Assembly: GCA_045536815.1 (NCBI GenBank)
Contig: JAZSOH010000005.1
Location: 1-51,654, forward strand
Direction: 5' to 3'
Source: UMGS1279 sp045536815
GTDB lineage: Bacteria > Bacillota > Clostridia > Oscillospirales > Acutalibacteraceae
Length of the DNA: 51,654 bases
The notes under the pieces: generated by a model
Told to the model about the DNA's origin: nothing
Seen by the model: only the letters and a program-made list of their open reading frames with translations
Database searches by the model: none
Part shown: piece after piece, positions 25,629-33,919 of the stretch
Layout: every line of letters begins with the position of its first letter
Position numbering within the stretch: position 1 is the first letter of the stretch
Program-made: the position numbers and the translations under genes

Positions 25629-26452
25629 TGAGCGGTTATTTTTGTTTTAGGGATAAAAAGCTTTCCCTTTCTGGAAAAACAAATATAATGGGAATTCTTA
25701 ATGTAACTCCCGATTCTTTTTCGGATGGCGGTAAAAACTTTTCTTTGAAAGATTCGGTTTCGGCGGCTATTTTAATGGAAAATGATGGTGCCGATATTAT
25801 AGATATTGGCGGTCAGTCAACAAGGCCGGGCGCTACACCTATTAGTGAGGAAGAGGAATGGGATAGAATTAAGGATATTATTCCTGCGGTGCTGAGTAGT
25901 GTTAATACACCCGTTTCGGTGGATACTTTTTATCCTAGCGTTGCCGAAAAAGCCTTGGCGTTAGGGTGCCATATAATAAATGACGTAAGCGGTAATGTAT
26001 CACCTGAAATGGCGAAGGTTGTTTCATATTTTGGCGCCGGTTGGTGCCTTATGCACAATAAAAAAGAAGAAACAAGTGATATTTCTGCTACAGTACATAT
26101 TAACCTTTTAGATATGCTGCAAAAAGCAATGAGCCTTGGCATAAAAAGGGAAAATATATGTTTAGATGCGGGAATAGGCTTTTCAAAAACTCGAGAGCAG
26201 GACAAAGTGCTTATAAACGAAACCGAAAAGGTGAGGGTAGAGGGTAACGCATATTTGCTTGGCCTTTCAAGAAAAAGGGTTATTGGCGAGGCGCTTTGCC
26301 GTGAAACCGCGCCTGAGGAACGTGACTTTGGAACTATTGCGGCCAATATAATTGGTGTTATCGGCGGCGCAAATATTTTAAGAGTTCATAACGTAGCGGC
26401 TACAAGAGATGCTTTAAAGGTTGCTGATTTTCTTTTAGCCAAAGAAATTTAA
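25625..26452 (+). CDS. folP: Dihydropteroate synthase
   Basis: The 275-aa TIM-barrel enzyme condenses 6-hydroxymethyl-7,8-dihydropterin pyrophosphate with p-aminobenzoate. The signature IMGILNVTPDSFSDGG (21-36) and DIGGQSTRPGA (about 61-71) are present, as is LGLSRKRVIG near 215. It starts in the folE stop (ATG at 25625 or 25628). It is the sulfonamide target. A membrane protein gene follows after 12 nt. Confidence 0.95.
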   Translation: MMSGYFCFRDKKLSLSGKTNIMGILNVTPDSFSDGGKNFSLKDSVSAAILMENDGADIIDIGGQSTRPGATPISEEEEWDRIKDIIPAVLSSVNTPVSVDTFYPSVAEKALALGCHIINDVSGNVSPEMAKVVSYFGAGWCLMHNKKEETSDISATVHINLLDMLQKAMSLGIKRENICLDAGIGFSKTREQDKVLINETEKVRVEGNAYLLGLSRKRVIGEALCRETAPEERDFGTIAANIIGVIGGANILRVHNVAATRDALKVADFLLAKEI

Positions 26453-26464
26453 GGAGTAATTTAA

Positions 26465-27106
26465 ATGATAAGCAAAAATTCAAAGCTTTTACTTACCTTA
26501 GGTGCAGTTTATCTTATATTTTGGGATGTTTTTGCACTTTTTTCTATCGGCGAAATGGATGGAGCAGCAATTTTTAGTACTGTTTTTTTAAACTTTTTGC
26601 CTTGTAAAGCTCTTTTGGGTGTAACCATTTTGTTAAACCAAAACGAAAATGAAATGGCAAACATTTTTGGCAAAATTACTGCAGTTATATCTTTAATTTT
26701 TGCTGTAATACATACCATAACCCTAGTTTTCCAATTTGTTTTGATAATAAAAGGCGAGGGTGCTACAGGTACTCTAGAATGGTTTAATATCGCAAACTTT
26801 GTTGGTGGAATTTTGGTTTTGGTTGCAATTTTCTTCCTTACTAAAACTGTTTGTAATAAAAAATTCCAAAAAACCACTTTGTCTATATCGCTTATGGCTA
26901 TTGTAATTTTTATTATTTGCCATATTGCAGATATTGTTTTTGCGGTAAAATCACTAACTCAGGCAGGTGTTTCAGGGCTGGGCGCATTTATGTCAGAGTG
27001 CCTTACTGCCGGTTTTGTTGTTTGGATTATAGGAATTTTGGCATATCTTTTAGTTTTCACAATTCCTACGGGTGTTTTTGAAGAAAAAACAAAGGAAAAT
27101 GAGTAA
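26465..27106 (+). CDS. Unknown polytopic membrane protein inside folate operon
   Basis: I do not recognise the family. The 213-aa protein has about six hydrophobic segments: around 8-28, 35-55, 68-92, 108-127, 138-160 and 180-203. The C-terminus is charged and cytoplasmic-looking (EEKTKENE). It starts 12 nt after folP with AAGGAG and its stop overlaps the folB ATG by one base (TAATG), so it is co-translated with folate enzymes. This suggests a folate- or pterin-related membrane function, but the sequence alone does not show transport motifs. Confidence 0.8.
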   Translation: MISKNSKLLLTLGAVYLIFWDVFALFSIGEMDGAAIFSTVFLNFLPCKALLGVTILLNQNENEMANIFGKITAVISLIFAVIHTITLVFQFVLIIKGEGATGTLEWFNIANFVGGILVLVAIFFLTKTVCNKKFQKTTLSISLMAIVIFIICHIADIVFAVKSLTQAGVSGLGAFMSECLTAGFVVWIIGILAYLLVFTIPTGVFEEKTKENE

Positions 27107-27465
27107 TGGAACAAATTATAATTAAAGGACTTAAAATATTTGCTTATCATGGAGTTAATCCTGAAGAAACCGAAAACGGTCAAGATTTTCTGCTTGATAT
27201 AACTATGTATGCAAATTTAAAAAAGGCAAGAAAAAGTGACGATTTAGAGGATACAATAAACTACGCTAAGGCTAGAAAAATAGTTAATGCCGCTATGACG
27301 GACAGGCCTTATAAGCTTATTGAAAGGGCGGCAGATGAGATTGCCTGTCGTTTACTTCAAAATTTTAGTAAGCTTAAAAAGGTTGAGGTTTTGCTTAAAA
27401 AACCAAACGCGCCAATGTCTTGCGAGTTTGACTATGTTGCTGTAAGGGTGAAAAAATGTCGATAG
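27106..27465 (+). CDS. folB: Dihydroneopterin aldolase
   Basis: The 119-aa protein fits FolB, which cleaves 7,8-dihydroneopterin to 6-hydroxymethyldihydropterin and glycolaldehyde. The N-terminal IIIKGLKIFAYHGVNPEE has the Tyr-His-Gly signature, DTINYAK is the mid motif, and KPNAPM precedes the C-terminal strand. It overlaps folK by 10 nt. The enzyme normally forms an octamer. Confidence 0.93.
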   Translation: MEQIIIKGLKIFAYHGVNPEETENGQDFLLDITMYANLKKARKSDDLEDTINYAKARKIVNAAMTDRPYKLIERAADEIACRLLQNFSKLKKVEVLLKKPNAPMSCEFDYVAVRVKKCR

Positions 27466-27920
27466 CATATATTGGGATAGGCACAAATATAGGGGATAGA
27501 AAAGAGAATATTTTAGCGGCTTTGGAGGCTATAAACCTTATTCCAAATACAAGGGTTTTAAGTGTTTCAAAAATTTATGAGACAGAGCCTTGGGGCTATT
27601 TAGAGCAAGATAAATTTTTAAATGCCGCCGCTAAGGTCGAAACTAGCTTTGACTCTAAAATGTTTTTAGGTATGCTGCTTGGAATAGAGGCGTCTATGGG
27701 CAGGGTGAGAAGTATTAAAAATGGTCCAAGGGTTATTGATTTAGACCTTTTATATTTCGATGACGAGGTGTCTTGCGACCCAAACTGTATTTTACCTCAT
27801 CCAAGAATTATGGAAAGGGCTTTTGTCTTAAAGCCGCTTAGCGATATAAAAAGTTCGAAGGAAATTTTGTCCGCTTTAACGAATAGTGATTTAAGTGGAA
27901 TAGAAATATATAAATCTTAA
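27456..27920 (+). CDS. folK: HPPK, 6-hydroxymethyl-dihydropterin pyrophosphokinase
   Basis: The 154-aa enzyme transfers pyrophosphate from ATP to hydroxymethyldihydropterin. The N-terminal YIGIGTNIGDRKENI, the SKIYETEPWGYLEQDKFLNAA stretch (pterin binding) and NGPRVIDLDLLYFDD (metal-binding Asp pair) are intact. It supplies FolP. It overlaps the end of folB and is followed 11 nt later by asnB. Confidence 0.95.
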   Translation: MSIAYIGIGTNIGDRKENILAALEAINLIPNTRVLSVSKIYETEPWGYLEQDKFLNAAAKVETSFDSKMFLGMLLGIEASMGRVRSIKNGPRVIDLDLLYFDDEVSCDPNCILPHPRIMERAFVLKPLSDIKSSKEILSALTNSDLSGIEIYKS

Positions 27921-27931
27921 GGAGAAACTTT

Positions 27932-29764
27932 ATGTGCGGATACGTTGGTTTTACTAATAATTTAAAAAGTGGCGAGGATAAAACCGTTTTAAAGAATATG
28001 ATGGATTCAATAGCCCACCGCGGACCCGATTCAGAGGGTATGTATGTAGGCGAGGATATGTGTTTAGGTTTCCGTCGCCTTAGCATTATCGACCTTTCGG
28101 AAGGTCATCAACCCCTTTATAACGAAGACGACAGTTTGGTTCTTACCTTTAATGGTGAAATTTATAATTTCCCTGAAATTAGGGAAGACCTTATTTCGAA
28201 GGGCCATATTTTTAAAACCCGTACCGATAGTGAGGTTATTTTGCACGGCTTTGAAGAGTACGGCGAAGAGATTGTTGTAAAGCTTCGCGGAATGTTTTCT
28301 TTTGTTATTTGGAATAAGAAAACAAAAACCCTTTTTGGCGCGAGAGATAGGTTTGGTATTAAACCTTTTTACTACGCAAATATGGGCGATACCTTTATGT
28401 TTGGCTCAGAAATTAAGGCGTTTTTGCATCATCCTAATTTCGATAAAAAACTAAATAGAGAACAGCTTGAACATTATCTTTCTTTCCAATATTCACCTAT
28501 GGAAACCACATTTTTTGAGAATGTTTTCAAGCTTTTACCCGCGCATTATTTTACCTATAAAGACGGTAAAATGAAAACAACTCGTTATTGGCGACCGAAT
28601 TTTAATGCAGAGGATAAAACCTTTGAGGAGTATGCCGAGATTATAGATAAAGCTATAAATGAATCGGTTGAGGCACACAAAATCAGCGACGTAGAGGTTG
28701 GTTCTTTTCTTTCGGGCGGTATAGATTCTTCATATATTGCTTCTGCCGCAAAGGTGGACAAAACCTTTACAGTAGGCTTTGGCGAAGGCGCACATTATAG
28801 CGAAATTGATTTTGCTAAAGAATTTTCCGCAACCATTAATACTAAAAACGAAAGCAAGGTTATCACCTCTAAGGAATTTTTTGAAACATTTCCTTTGGTG
28901 CAATATCATATGGACGAGCCACTTGCCGACCCTGCCTCAATAGCCCTTTATTTTGTTGCAAAGCTTGCAAGCGAGTCGGTTAAGGTTGTGCTTTCGGGTG
29001 AGGGCGCAGACGAGCTTTTTGGCGGTTATCGTATATACTGTGAGCCGATTTCTTGCACAGGCTATAATAAAATACCAATGCCTATTAGAAGGGTGGTTGG
29101 CGCAGTTGCTTCTGTTTTACCTCAAAAACGCGGAATCAATTTCCTTGTTAGAAGAGGCAAAACCCTTGAGGAAAGGTATATCGGCAACGCGAATATGTTC
29201 ACAAAACGTGAACGCGCGGCAATACTTAAGGGCGGAAGTAAGGCTTTGGCTCCGAACAAACTTTGTGAAAAGTTTTACTCGGAAGCAAAGACGTATGATG
29301 ATATTACTAAAATGCAGTATCTTGATATAAATATGTGGCTTATGGGTGATATTTTGCTTAAAGCCGATAAAACAAGTATGGCTAACTCTCTTGAACTCAG
29401 GGTTCCATTCCTTGATAAAGAGGTTATGAAGTTGGCAGAAAAAATCCCAACAAAGCATAGGGTTTCGCCTACGAACACAAAACGCGCGCTTAGAGCGGCG
29501 GCAGATAAAACCATTCCTACCTGTACGGCTTCAAGACCAAAGCTTGGCTTCCCGGTGCCTATTCGTGTTTGGCTTAAGGAGGAAGAGTATTATAACAAGG
29601 TGCTTTCAATGTTTGAAAGCGATATAGCAAACGAGTTTTTCAAAACAAAGAAGCTTGTTAAAATGCTAAAAGACCATAAAAAAGGCAAAGCCGATTTAAG
29701 CCGCCGAATTTGGACGGTTTACACCTTCCTTGTTTGGTATGAAGAGTTTTTTGTAAAAAGGTAA
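27932..29764 (+). CDS. asnB: Asparagine synthase (glutamine-hydrolysing)
   Basis: The 610-aa two-domain enzyme makes asparagine from aspartate, glutamine and ATP. Cys2 is the N-terminal nucleophile of the glutaminase domain (MCGYVGF). RGPDSEGMY and FNGEIYNF follow. The synthetase domain has the PP-loop SFLSGGIDSSYIA (about 255) and SGEGADELFGGY. AAGGAGAAAC precedes the ATG. It is 11 nt after folK, so it is likely part of the folate transcript, ended by the terminator at 29771. Confidence 0.95.
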   Translation: MCGYVGFTNNLKSGEDKTVLKNMMDSIAHRGPDSEGMYVGEDMCLGFRRLSIIDLSEGHQPLYNEDDSLVLTFNGEIYNFPEIREDLISKGHIFKTRTDSEVILHGFEEYGEEIVVKLRGMFSFVIWNKKTKTLFGARDRFGIKPFYYANMGDTFMFGSEIKAFLHHPNFDKKLNREQLEHYLSFQYSPMETTFFENVFKLLPAHYFTYKDGKMKTTRYWRPNFNAEDKTFEEYAEIIDKAINESVEAHKISDVEVGSFLSGGIDSSYIASAAKVDKTFTVGFGEGAHYSEIDFAKEFSATINTKNESKVITSKEFFETFPLVQYHMDEPLADPASIALYFVAKLASESVKVVLSGEGADELFGGYRIYCEPISCTGYNKIPMPIRRVVGAVASVLPQKRGINFLVRRGKTLEERYIGNANMFTKRERAAILKGGSKALAPNKLCEKFYSEAKTYDDITKMQYLDINMWLMGDILLKADKTSMANSLELRVPFLDKEVMKLAEKIPTKHRVSPTNTKRALRAAADKTIPTCTASRPKLGFPVPIRVWLKEEEYYNKVLSMFESDIANEFFKTKKLVKMLKDHKKGKADLSRRIWTVYTFLVWYEEFFVKR

Positions 29765-29770
29765 AACAAA

Positions 29771-29803
29771 AACCGTAGCAAACTTAAAGTTGCTACGGTT
29801 TTA
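29771..29803 (+). terminator. Terminator after asnB
   Basis: AACCGTAGCA (29771-29780) pairs with TGCTACGGTT (29791-29800), with an inner AACT/AGTT extension and a TTTTA tail. Confidence 0.8.
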
Positions 29804-29821
29804 TCTTTCTTAAAATTAGAT

Positions 29822-29849
29822 GTCACAAAACAAATTGTTTTATCGTTAT
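29822..29849 (+). promoter_or_regulatory. ECF-type promoter of the sigma operon
   Basis: GTCACAAA (29822-29829), 13-nt gap, TCGTTAT (29843-29849), 32 nt before the sigma-factor ATG. The same two blocks with identical spacing recur at 31099-31126. No TTGACA/TATAAT pair is seen here. The pattern fits an ECF sigma -35/-10 element and so suggests autoregulation. Confidence 0.7.
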
Positions 29850-29881
29850 AAATATGTAGGCTTGTTTTAAGGGGTGATTAT

Positions 29882-30442
29882 ATGATAACTTTATACCTTA
29901 TGGAAATAGAGGAGAAAGAAGATAAATTTAAATTTGAAAAGATATATTATAAATATCGCAAACTTATGAAATACATAGCTTTTGATATATTAAAAGATGA
30001 ACAGCTTGCCGAGGATGCGGTTCAGGAGTCATTTATTAGACTTACAAGACATTTAAATAGAATAGAAGAAGTGGATTCATATAAAACCAAAGCTTTTATA
30101 ATATTAATTATAAAAAGTGCGGCTATTGATTTGTCTAGAAAAGAGAAAAAACAATATTTGGAAGTGTTACACGAAAACCTTGAAAATTTTTCTACGAGTG
30201 TAACAGTCGAAGACAATATAGAAACAAACGAAATAGCGGCGAAGATAAATGAATTGCCTATAATTTATAGGGATATATTACAACTTAAGGTTTATCATAA
30301 TCTTTCCGACAAAGAAATTGCGGATGTTTTAAAAATTTCAAATTCCGCTGTTAGAAAGCGTCTGGAAAGGGCGAGAAAAACTTTCGAAAAAATTTTGAAA
30401 GGGGGAGCAAGAAATGAAGTTTCAGTTGGAAAAAGCGTTTGA
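29882..30442 (+). CDS. ECF-type sigma-70 family RNA polymerase sigma factor
   Basis: The 186-aa protein has sigma region 2 (about 20-90; FDILKDEQLAEDAVQESFIRL) and region 4 (about 130-180; LPIIYRDILQLKVYHNLSDKEIADVL then the SNSAVRKRLERARK recognition helix), with no region 3. It redirects RNA polymerase, probably in response to an envelope signal. AAGGGGTGA precedes the ATG. Its end overlaps the next gene by 29 nt, the normal arrangement for a sigma/anti-sigma pair. The block 29.9-31.9 kb is more AT-rich than its neighbours. Confidence 0.9.
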   Translation: MITLYLMEIEEKEDKFKFEKIYYKYRKLMKYIAFDILKDEQLAEDAVQESFIRLTRHLNRIEEVDSYKTKAFIILIIKSAAIDLSRKEKKQYLEVLHENLENFSTSVTVEDNIETNEIAAKINELPIIYRDILQLKVYHNLSDKEIADVLKISNSAVRKRLERARKTFEKILKGGARNEVSVGKSV

Positions 30443-31088
30443 TATTTATTGTTATAATTTATGCAAAACATTGCCCTCAGAAAAAGAACTTGAAAAAGTT
30501 TCATTTTCTTTGTCTTTTGAAAAGAAAATGGAAAAATTAATTTTAAAACAAAGGCAGTTTTGGTTTTATACTTTAAATACATTTGCCAAAAAGGCCGCTG
30601 TCATTACTATAATACCTATAATAGTTTTAATATTAACCTTGACCGCCATTCCAAAATTTCGCAACTCTGCGCTTGATTTTGCTTATAAAACCTATACAGG
30701 AATATTTTTAGATTCTTTTTTTGAAAACGAAGGTAATGTAGAAGATTATGAAGAAAAGATTATAATCACACCTGCAAAACCGTCGTATATTCCAAAAGAT
30801 TTTACTATAATCGAAGAGGTAAATTCTGATTATTTGGTTAAACTTGTTTATTCAAATGGGGAAGGGGAAAATATTTGCTATACACAAACAATTAAGGATA
30901 GTAATCTTTTAGAAGAATATAAAAAGATTGACTATAAAAAAGTGTCTATAGGAAAGCAAAAAGGTATTATGTTTACACTGGATAGTCAAGTAAATGTTAT
31001 ATTTTATGATATGGACTATATTTATTCTCTTTCGGGAAAAGTATCCAAAGAAACCTTATTAAAAATAGCAAATTCCATATTAGAATAG
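30414..31088 (+). CDS. Membrane-anchored anti-sigma candidate with DUF4367-like domain
   Basis: The 224-aa protein has a cytoplasmic N-terminal region (1-58), one transmembrane helix (about 60-80, VITIIPIIVLILTLTAI) and an extracytoplasmic domain resembling DUF4367 (about 115-224, PSYIPKDFTIIEE, YTQTIKDSN, a FTLDSQVNVIFYDMDYIYSLSG strand pair). This architecture is typical of anti-sigma factors co-encoded with ECF sigmas in Clostridia. No HxxxCxxC zinc anti-sigma motif is seen. GGGGGAGCAAG precedes the ATG inside the sigma gene. Confidence 0.75.
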   Translation: MKFQLEKAFDIYCYNLCKTLPSEKELEKVSFSLSFEKKMEKLILKQRQFWFYTLNTFAKKAAVITIIPIIVLILTLTAIPKFRNSALDFAYKTYTGIFLDSFFENEGNVEDYEEKIIITPAKPSYIPKDFTIIEEVNSDYLVKLVYSNGEGENICYTQTIKDSNLLEEYKKIDYKKVSIGKQKGIMFTLDSQVNVIFYDMDYIYSLSGKVSKETLLKIANSILE

Positions 31089-31098
31089 TTTTTAAAAG

Positions 31099-31126
31099 GT
31101 CACAAAGTAAGCTGCCTTTTCGTTAT
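31099..31126 (+). promoter_or_regulatory. Second ECF-type promoter, upstream of lipoprotein
   Basis: GTCACAAA (31099-31106), 13-nt gap, TCGTTAT (31120-31126). The match to the promoter at 29822 is exact in both blocks and in spacing. It predicts a separate sigma-dependent transcript starting near 31133 and covering the tiny ORF at 31148 and the lipoprotein. Confidence 0.65.
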
Positions 31127-31147
31127 TTATTAATGAAAGGGGGAACA

Positions 31148-31186
31148 ATGCGTACAGATAAAATATATTTATGTTATATGGGATGA
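31148..31186 (+). CDS. Tiny 12-codon ORF with strong ribosome binding site
   Basis: AAAGGGGG lies just upstream of an ATG that opens 12 codons (MRTDKIYLCYMG) and a TGA. It starts about 15 nt after the predicted start of the second ECF-type transcript. It may be a leader peptide or a decayed gene start. There is no homology I can name. Confidence 0.3.
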   Translation: MRTDKIYLCYMG

Positions 31187-31207
31187 AATGTTTTAAATTT
31201 AAAAGTT

Positions 31208-31235
31208 TATTTATATTGTGTGTACAATATAAATA
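31208..31235. promoter_or_regulatory. 28-bp palindrome upstream of lipoprotein
   Basis: Two perfect 12-nt arms (TATTTATATTGT and its complement) flank GTGT. It lies 20 nt before the lipoprotein start and could be an operator or a hairpin in the leader RNA. No T-run follows, so it is not a standard terminator. Confidence 0.5.
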
Positions 31236-31255
31236 CTTCAGAGGGGGAAGAGAAA

Positions 31256-31930
31256 ATGAAAAAAAGGATTTTTATATTTTTAATAATTTCATTATTGCTT
31301 TTCTGCGGTTGCGAAGAGGTCGATAAAAAAACAAACACAACATCTAAGTTAACTTCTTCAAAAAATTTGACGGTTAATTCTAAAATAAGCAATACAAATT
31401 TTGATGATGATTTTATAGAACCGCAAGGAGAAACAAAACTTACTGAAATTAGCTCTAAAAAATTAAAAAAAATTCCTAAAAATACTTCATATAAAAAAAT
31501 ATTTGAAGTTATAGGAAAAGGCGCAGATTTTTATAATGGTAATCTGGCAATGTATAGAATAGATAAAGAAAAAATATTAGCTTTGTATTTCAAAAAAGAG
31601 ACGGATTTATGTACATATTCAGGCGAAGAACTGTTGGAATTTGCTATTACACCTAAAACAATAGAAGAATTAGGCGTTGATGTAAGCTCTGGAGATGGAT
31701 ATATTTATGGTATTGTAGTTTATAAAGATGGTGGGGTATCCATTTATTGTCCGGGAAATAATATGTATTACGAATTAGGATTATCTAAGGCAGAAATGGA
31801 GTTCTCTGATAAAAGCAAAGCAAAAAAAGAAGATATAACTCTTTATGGCGAAGTAGTTGTTTTTTATCAAGAGGTTTTGGAGTCTTTCCCGGCTCAAGTA
31901 ATATGCGAAAAGGTTATAATTCTTAAATAA
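31256..31930 (+). CDS. Putative lipoprotein of the ECF locus
   Basis: The 224-aa product has a KKR-headed signal peptide with hydrophobic core IFIFLIISLLLF and a lipobox-like FCGC near residue 19, so it is probably a lipoprotein. A Lys/Thr/Ser-rich linker (about 22-60) precedes a folded extracellular domain (about 75-224) with no family I recognise. The ATG at 31256 is set by GAGGGGGAAG. It lies downstream of the second GTCACAAA-N13-TCGTTAT element, so it is a likely target of the adjacent sigma factor. Confidence 0.75.
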   Translation: MKKRIFIFLIISLLLFCGCEEVDKKTNTTSKLTSSKNLTVNSKISNTNFDDDFIEPQGETKLTEISSKKLKKIPKNTSYKKIFEVIGKGADFYNGNLAMYRIDKEKILALYFKKETDLCTYSGEELLEFAITPKTIEELGVDVSSGDGYIYGIVVYKDGGVSIYCPGNNMYYELGLSKAEMEFSDKSKAKKEDITLYGEVVVFYQEVLESFPAQVICEKVIILK

Positions 31931-31935
31931 AACAA

Positions 31936-31967
31936 AAAGCACGAAGAGGATATCCTCTTCGTGCTTT
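31936..31967. terminator. Bidirectional terminator lipoprotein / upp
   Basis: A perfect 32-bp palindrome centred on GGATATCC, with AAAGC/GCTTT ends, lies between converging genes. Confidence 0.85.
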
Positions 31968-31973
31968 GATTAT

Positions 31974-32609
31974 TTATTTTGTACCGAAAATTCTATCACC
32001 TGCGTCGCCAAGACCGGGAAGAATGTAACAGTTTTCGTTTAATTTGTCGTCAAGCCCTGCGCAGTAAACCTCAACATCGGGGTGAGCCTTAGTGAAAGCT
32101 TCAATACCTTCGGGAGCGGCGATAATGCACATAAACTTAATGGCAACGGGGTTGTACTTTTTGATTTTTTCAACCGCGTCAATCGCCGAGCCGCCTGTTG
32201 CAAGCATTGGGTCAAGAACGATAACCTCGCGCTTGTCAAGGTCGGCAGGTAATTTACAGTAGTAATCAATAGGCTCGTGTGTGTCGTGGTCGCGGTACAT
32301 ACCAATATGACCAACCTTAGCGGCGGGGATAAGACTTAAAACACCGTCAACCATACCAAGACCTGCACGGAGAATGGGCACGAAAGCAAGCTTTCTACCC
32401 TTGATAACCTTTGTTGTTGCAGTCATCATAGGGGTTTCGGTTTTAACTTCGGTAAGTGGTAAATCTCTTGTTGCTTCATAGCACATAAGCATTGCAATTT
32501 CGCTTACAAGCTCGCGAAACTGTTTAGAGCCTGTGCGCTTGTCCCTAAGATAAGTTAGCTTGTGCTGAATAAGGGGATGGTCAAGAACTATAACTTTTTT
32601 GTTGTCCAT
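31974..32609 (-). CDS. upp: Uracil phosphoribosyltransferase
   Basis: The 211-aa enzyme salvages uracil with PRPP to UMP. The PRPP loop DPMLATGGSA (about 132-141), RAGLGM and the C-terminal GLGDAGDRIFGTK signature are present. AAGGAG precedes the ATG and overlaps the end of tsaB. It is the last gene of tsaE-tsaB-upp. Confidence 0.95.
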   Translation of the reverse strand: MDNKKVIVLDHPLIQHKLTYLRDKRTGSKQFRELVSEIAMLMCYEATRDLPLTEVKTETPMMTATTKVIKGRKLAFVPILRAGLGMVDGVLSLIPAAKVGHIGMYRDHDTHEPIDYYCKLPADLDKREVIVLDPMLATGGSAIDAVEKIKKYNPVAIKFMCIIAAPEGIEAFTKAHPDVEVYCAGLDDKLNENCYILPGLGDAGDRIFGTK

Positions 32610-32613
32610 TTTT

Positions 32614-33324
32614 TCATTCTCCTTTAAGATTTTTTTCTTTTTCTCTTTCAGCTTGCGATTTTCTAAGGTAAATTGGTGTTATTTCGTCGGGAGATATGGC
32701 GTCCTTACTTTCCCTAAGAGAAGCATTTAGCGCAATACCTACGGCGTTTTGGTAAATTAGGCTTTCAGGCGCCAAGGTGCCATATTTAGCACTCACTAAA
32801 CCGTAAAAAAGCTTTGCACCTTCGCCAACGTATATAACATTATCTTTATTATATAATGTTTCAAGTTCGTTTTCAAGGTCTTTTGCAAGTGAAATTCTAT
32901 CCTTTGTAATTCTTTCGATTTTACCCTCGTTAACTTTAAAAACAGCATTATAAAATTGGTTACATCTTGCATCCATAAGGCAAAAAACGGTAGCGTTTAG
33001 GCCAGGTATGTTTTCAAGACCAAGAGCCATACTTTCAAGCGCAGAATATGAGAAAACCGGTTTTTTATCACCAAAAGCGAGGCCTTTAATCGCGCTTATC
33101 CCAATTCTAACCCCCGTAAACGAGCCGGGACCGGCATTTATAGCAAAGGCATCAATATCCTTTAAGGTTAGTTTGGTGTTTTTAAGTAGCTCACAAACCA
33201 TAGGCATAAGCGTTTCGGAGTGGGTTAGGGGAATATTTAAAAAGGCGTTTCCTATAGTAATGCCGTCCTTGGCTATTGCGGCGGAAACCGATTTTGCAGT
33301 ACAGTCAATAGCTAAAACTTGCAT
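32614..33324 (-). CDS. tsaB: tRNA t6A biosynthesis protein TsaB
   Basis: The 236-aa ASKHA-fold protein is the partner of TsaD in threonylcarbamoyl transfer to A37 of tRNA. The N-terminal LAIDCTAKSVSAAI, NAGPGSFTGVRIG (about 66-78) and the MDARCNQFY segment are characteristic. The rimI and tsaD genes that often follow are not here. It starts 1 nt after the tsaE stop. Confidence 0.93.
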   Translation of the reverse strand: MQVLAIDCTAKSVSAAIAKDGITIGNAFLNIPLTHSETLMPMVCELLKNTKLTLKDIDAFAINAGPGSFTGVRIGISAIKGLAFGDKKPVFSYSALESMALGLENIPGLNATVFCLMDARCNQFYNAVFKVNEGKIERITKDRISLAKDLENELETLYNKDNVIYVGEGAKLFYGLVSAKYGTLAPESLIYQNAVGIALNASLRESKDAISPDEITPIYLRKSQAEREKEKNLKGE

Positions 33325-33325
33325 A

Positions 33326-33769
33326 TCAAAACTCCTTTAGAAAATTATCATCGGCGGTTATTTTAATGCTTCTTTTTTCTTCACCCATACCGCTTATGCT
33401 AACAAAAATTGTATCAGACGGAAGGGCGGAAGCAATATTTTCGCTCCATTCAATAATAAGTACCGCATCTTCATCCAGATAGTCAAAAAAGCCAATAGAG
33501 TAAAGCTCGTCTTCATCTGAAATACGGTACATATCAAAATGGTAAATTTTAAGTCTGCCACCTATATATTCGTTAATAAGCGCAAAGGTGGGTGAGGTAA
33601 CGTCGTCATTAAACCCAAGGCCCTTGGCAATTCCGCTTGTAAAACAGGTTTTACCCGCACCAAGACCGCCTAAAAAGGCGATTACTGTTTTTCCTTTTAT
33701 TGCCTCACCAAGCCTTTTTCCAAGCTCGGCCGTACTGGTTGCAGAGGCACTTTCAAATACTAGTTCCAC
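33326..33769 (-). CDS. tsaE: tRNA t6A biosynthesis ATPase TsaE
   Basis: The 147-aa P-loop ATPase regenerates the TsaBDE complex. Walker A is GGLGAGKT (34-41), with TSPTFALINEY and YHFDMYRI motifs downstream. The start is a GTG at 33769 with AAGGAG about 11 nt upstream. First gene of the tsaE-tsaB-upp operon, divergent from the rodA-type gene. Confidence 0.93.
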   Translation of the reverse strand: MELVFESASATSTAELGKRLGEAIKGKTVIAFLGGLGAGKTCFTSGIAKGLGFNDDVTSPTFALINEYIGGRLKIYHFDMYRISDEDELYSIGFFDYLDEDAVLIIEWSENIASALPSDTIFVSISGMGEEKRSIKITADDNFLKEF

Positions 33770-33852
33770 TTAAAAAAAGACTCCTTTTACGTAAAATTTT
33801 ATACTATCATAGGGTATTATAACACATTTACAAAAATTTTAAAAGTATTTAC

Positions 33853-33881
33853 TTGAACATTTTAGTATTTTCTTATATAAT
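33853..33881 (+). promoter_or_regulatory. Promoter of rodA/ftsW-type gene
   Basis: TTGAAC (33853-33858), 17-nt spacer, TATAAT (33876-33881), 38 nt before the GTG start. Confidence 0.75.
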
Positions 33882-33919
33882 AAGTCTATCTTAAGAATTA
33901 GAAAAAAGGGGGCGGCAAG

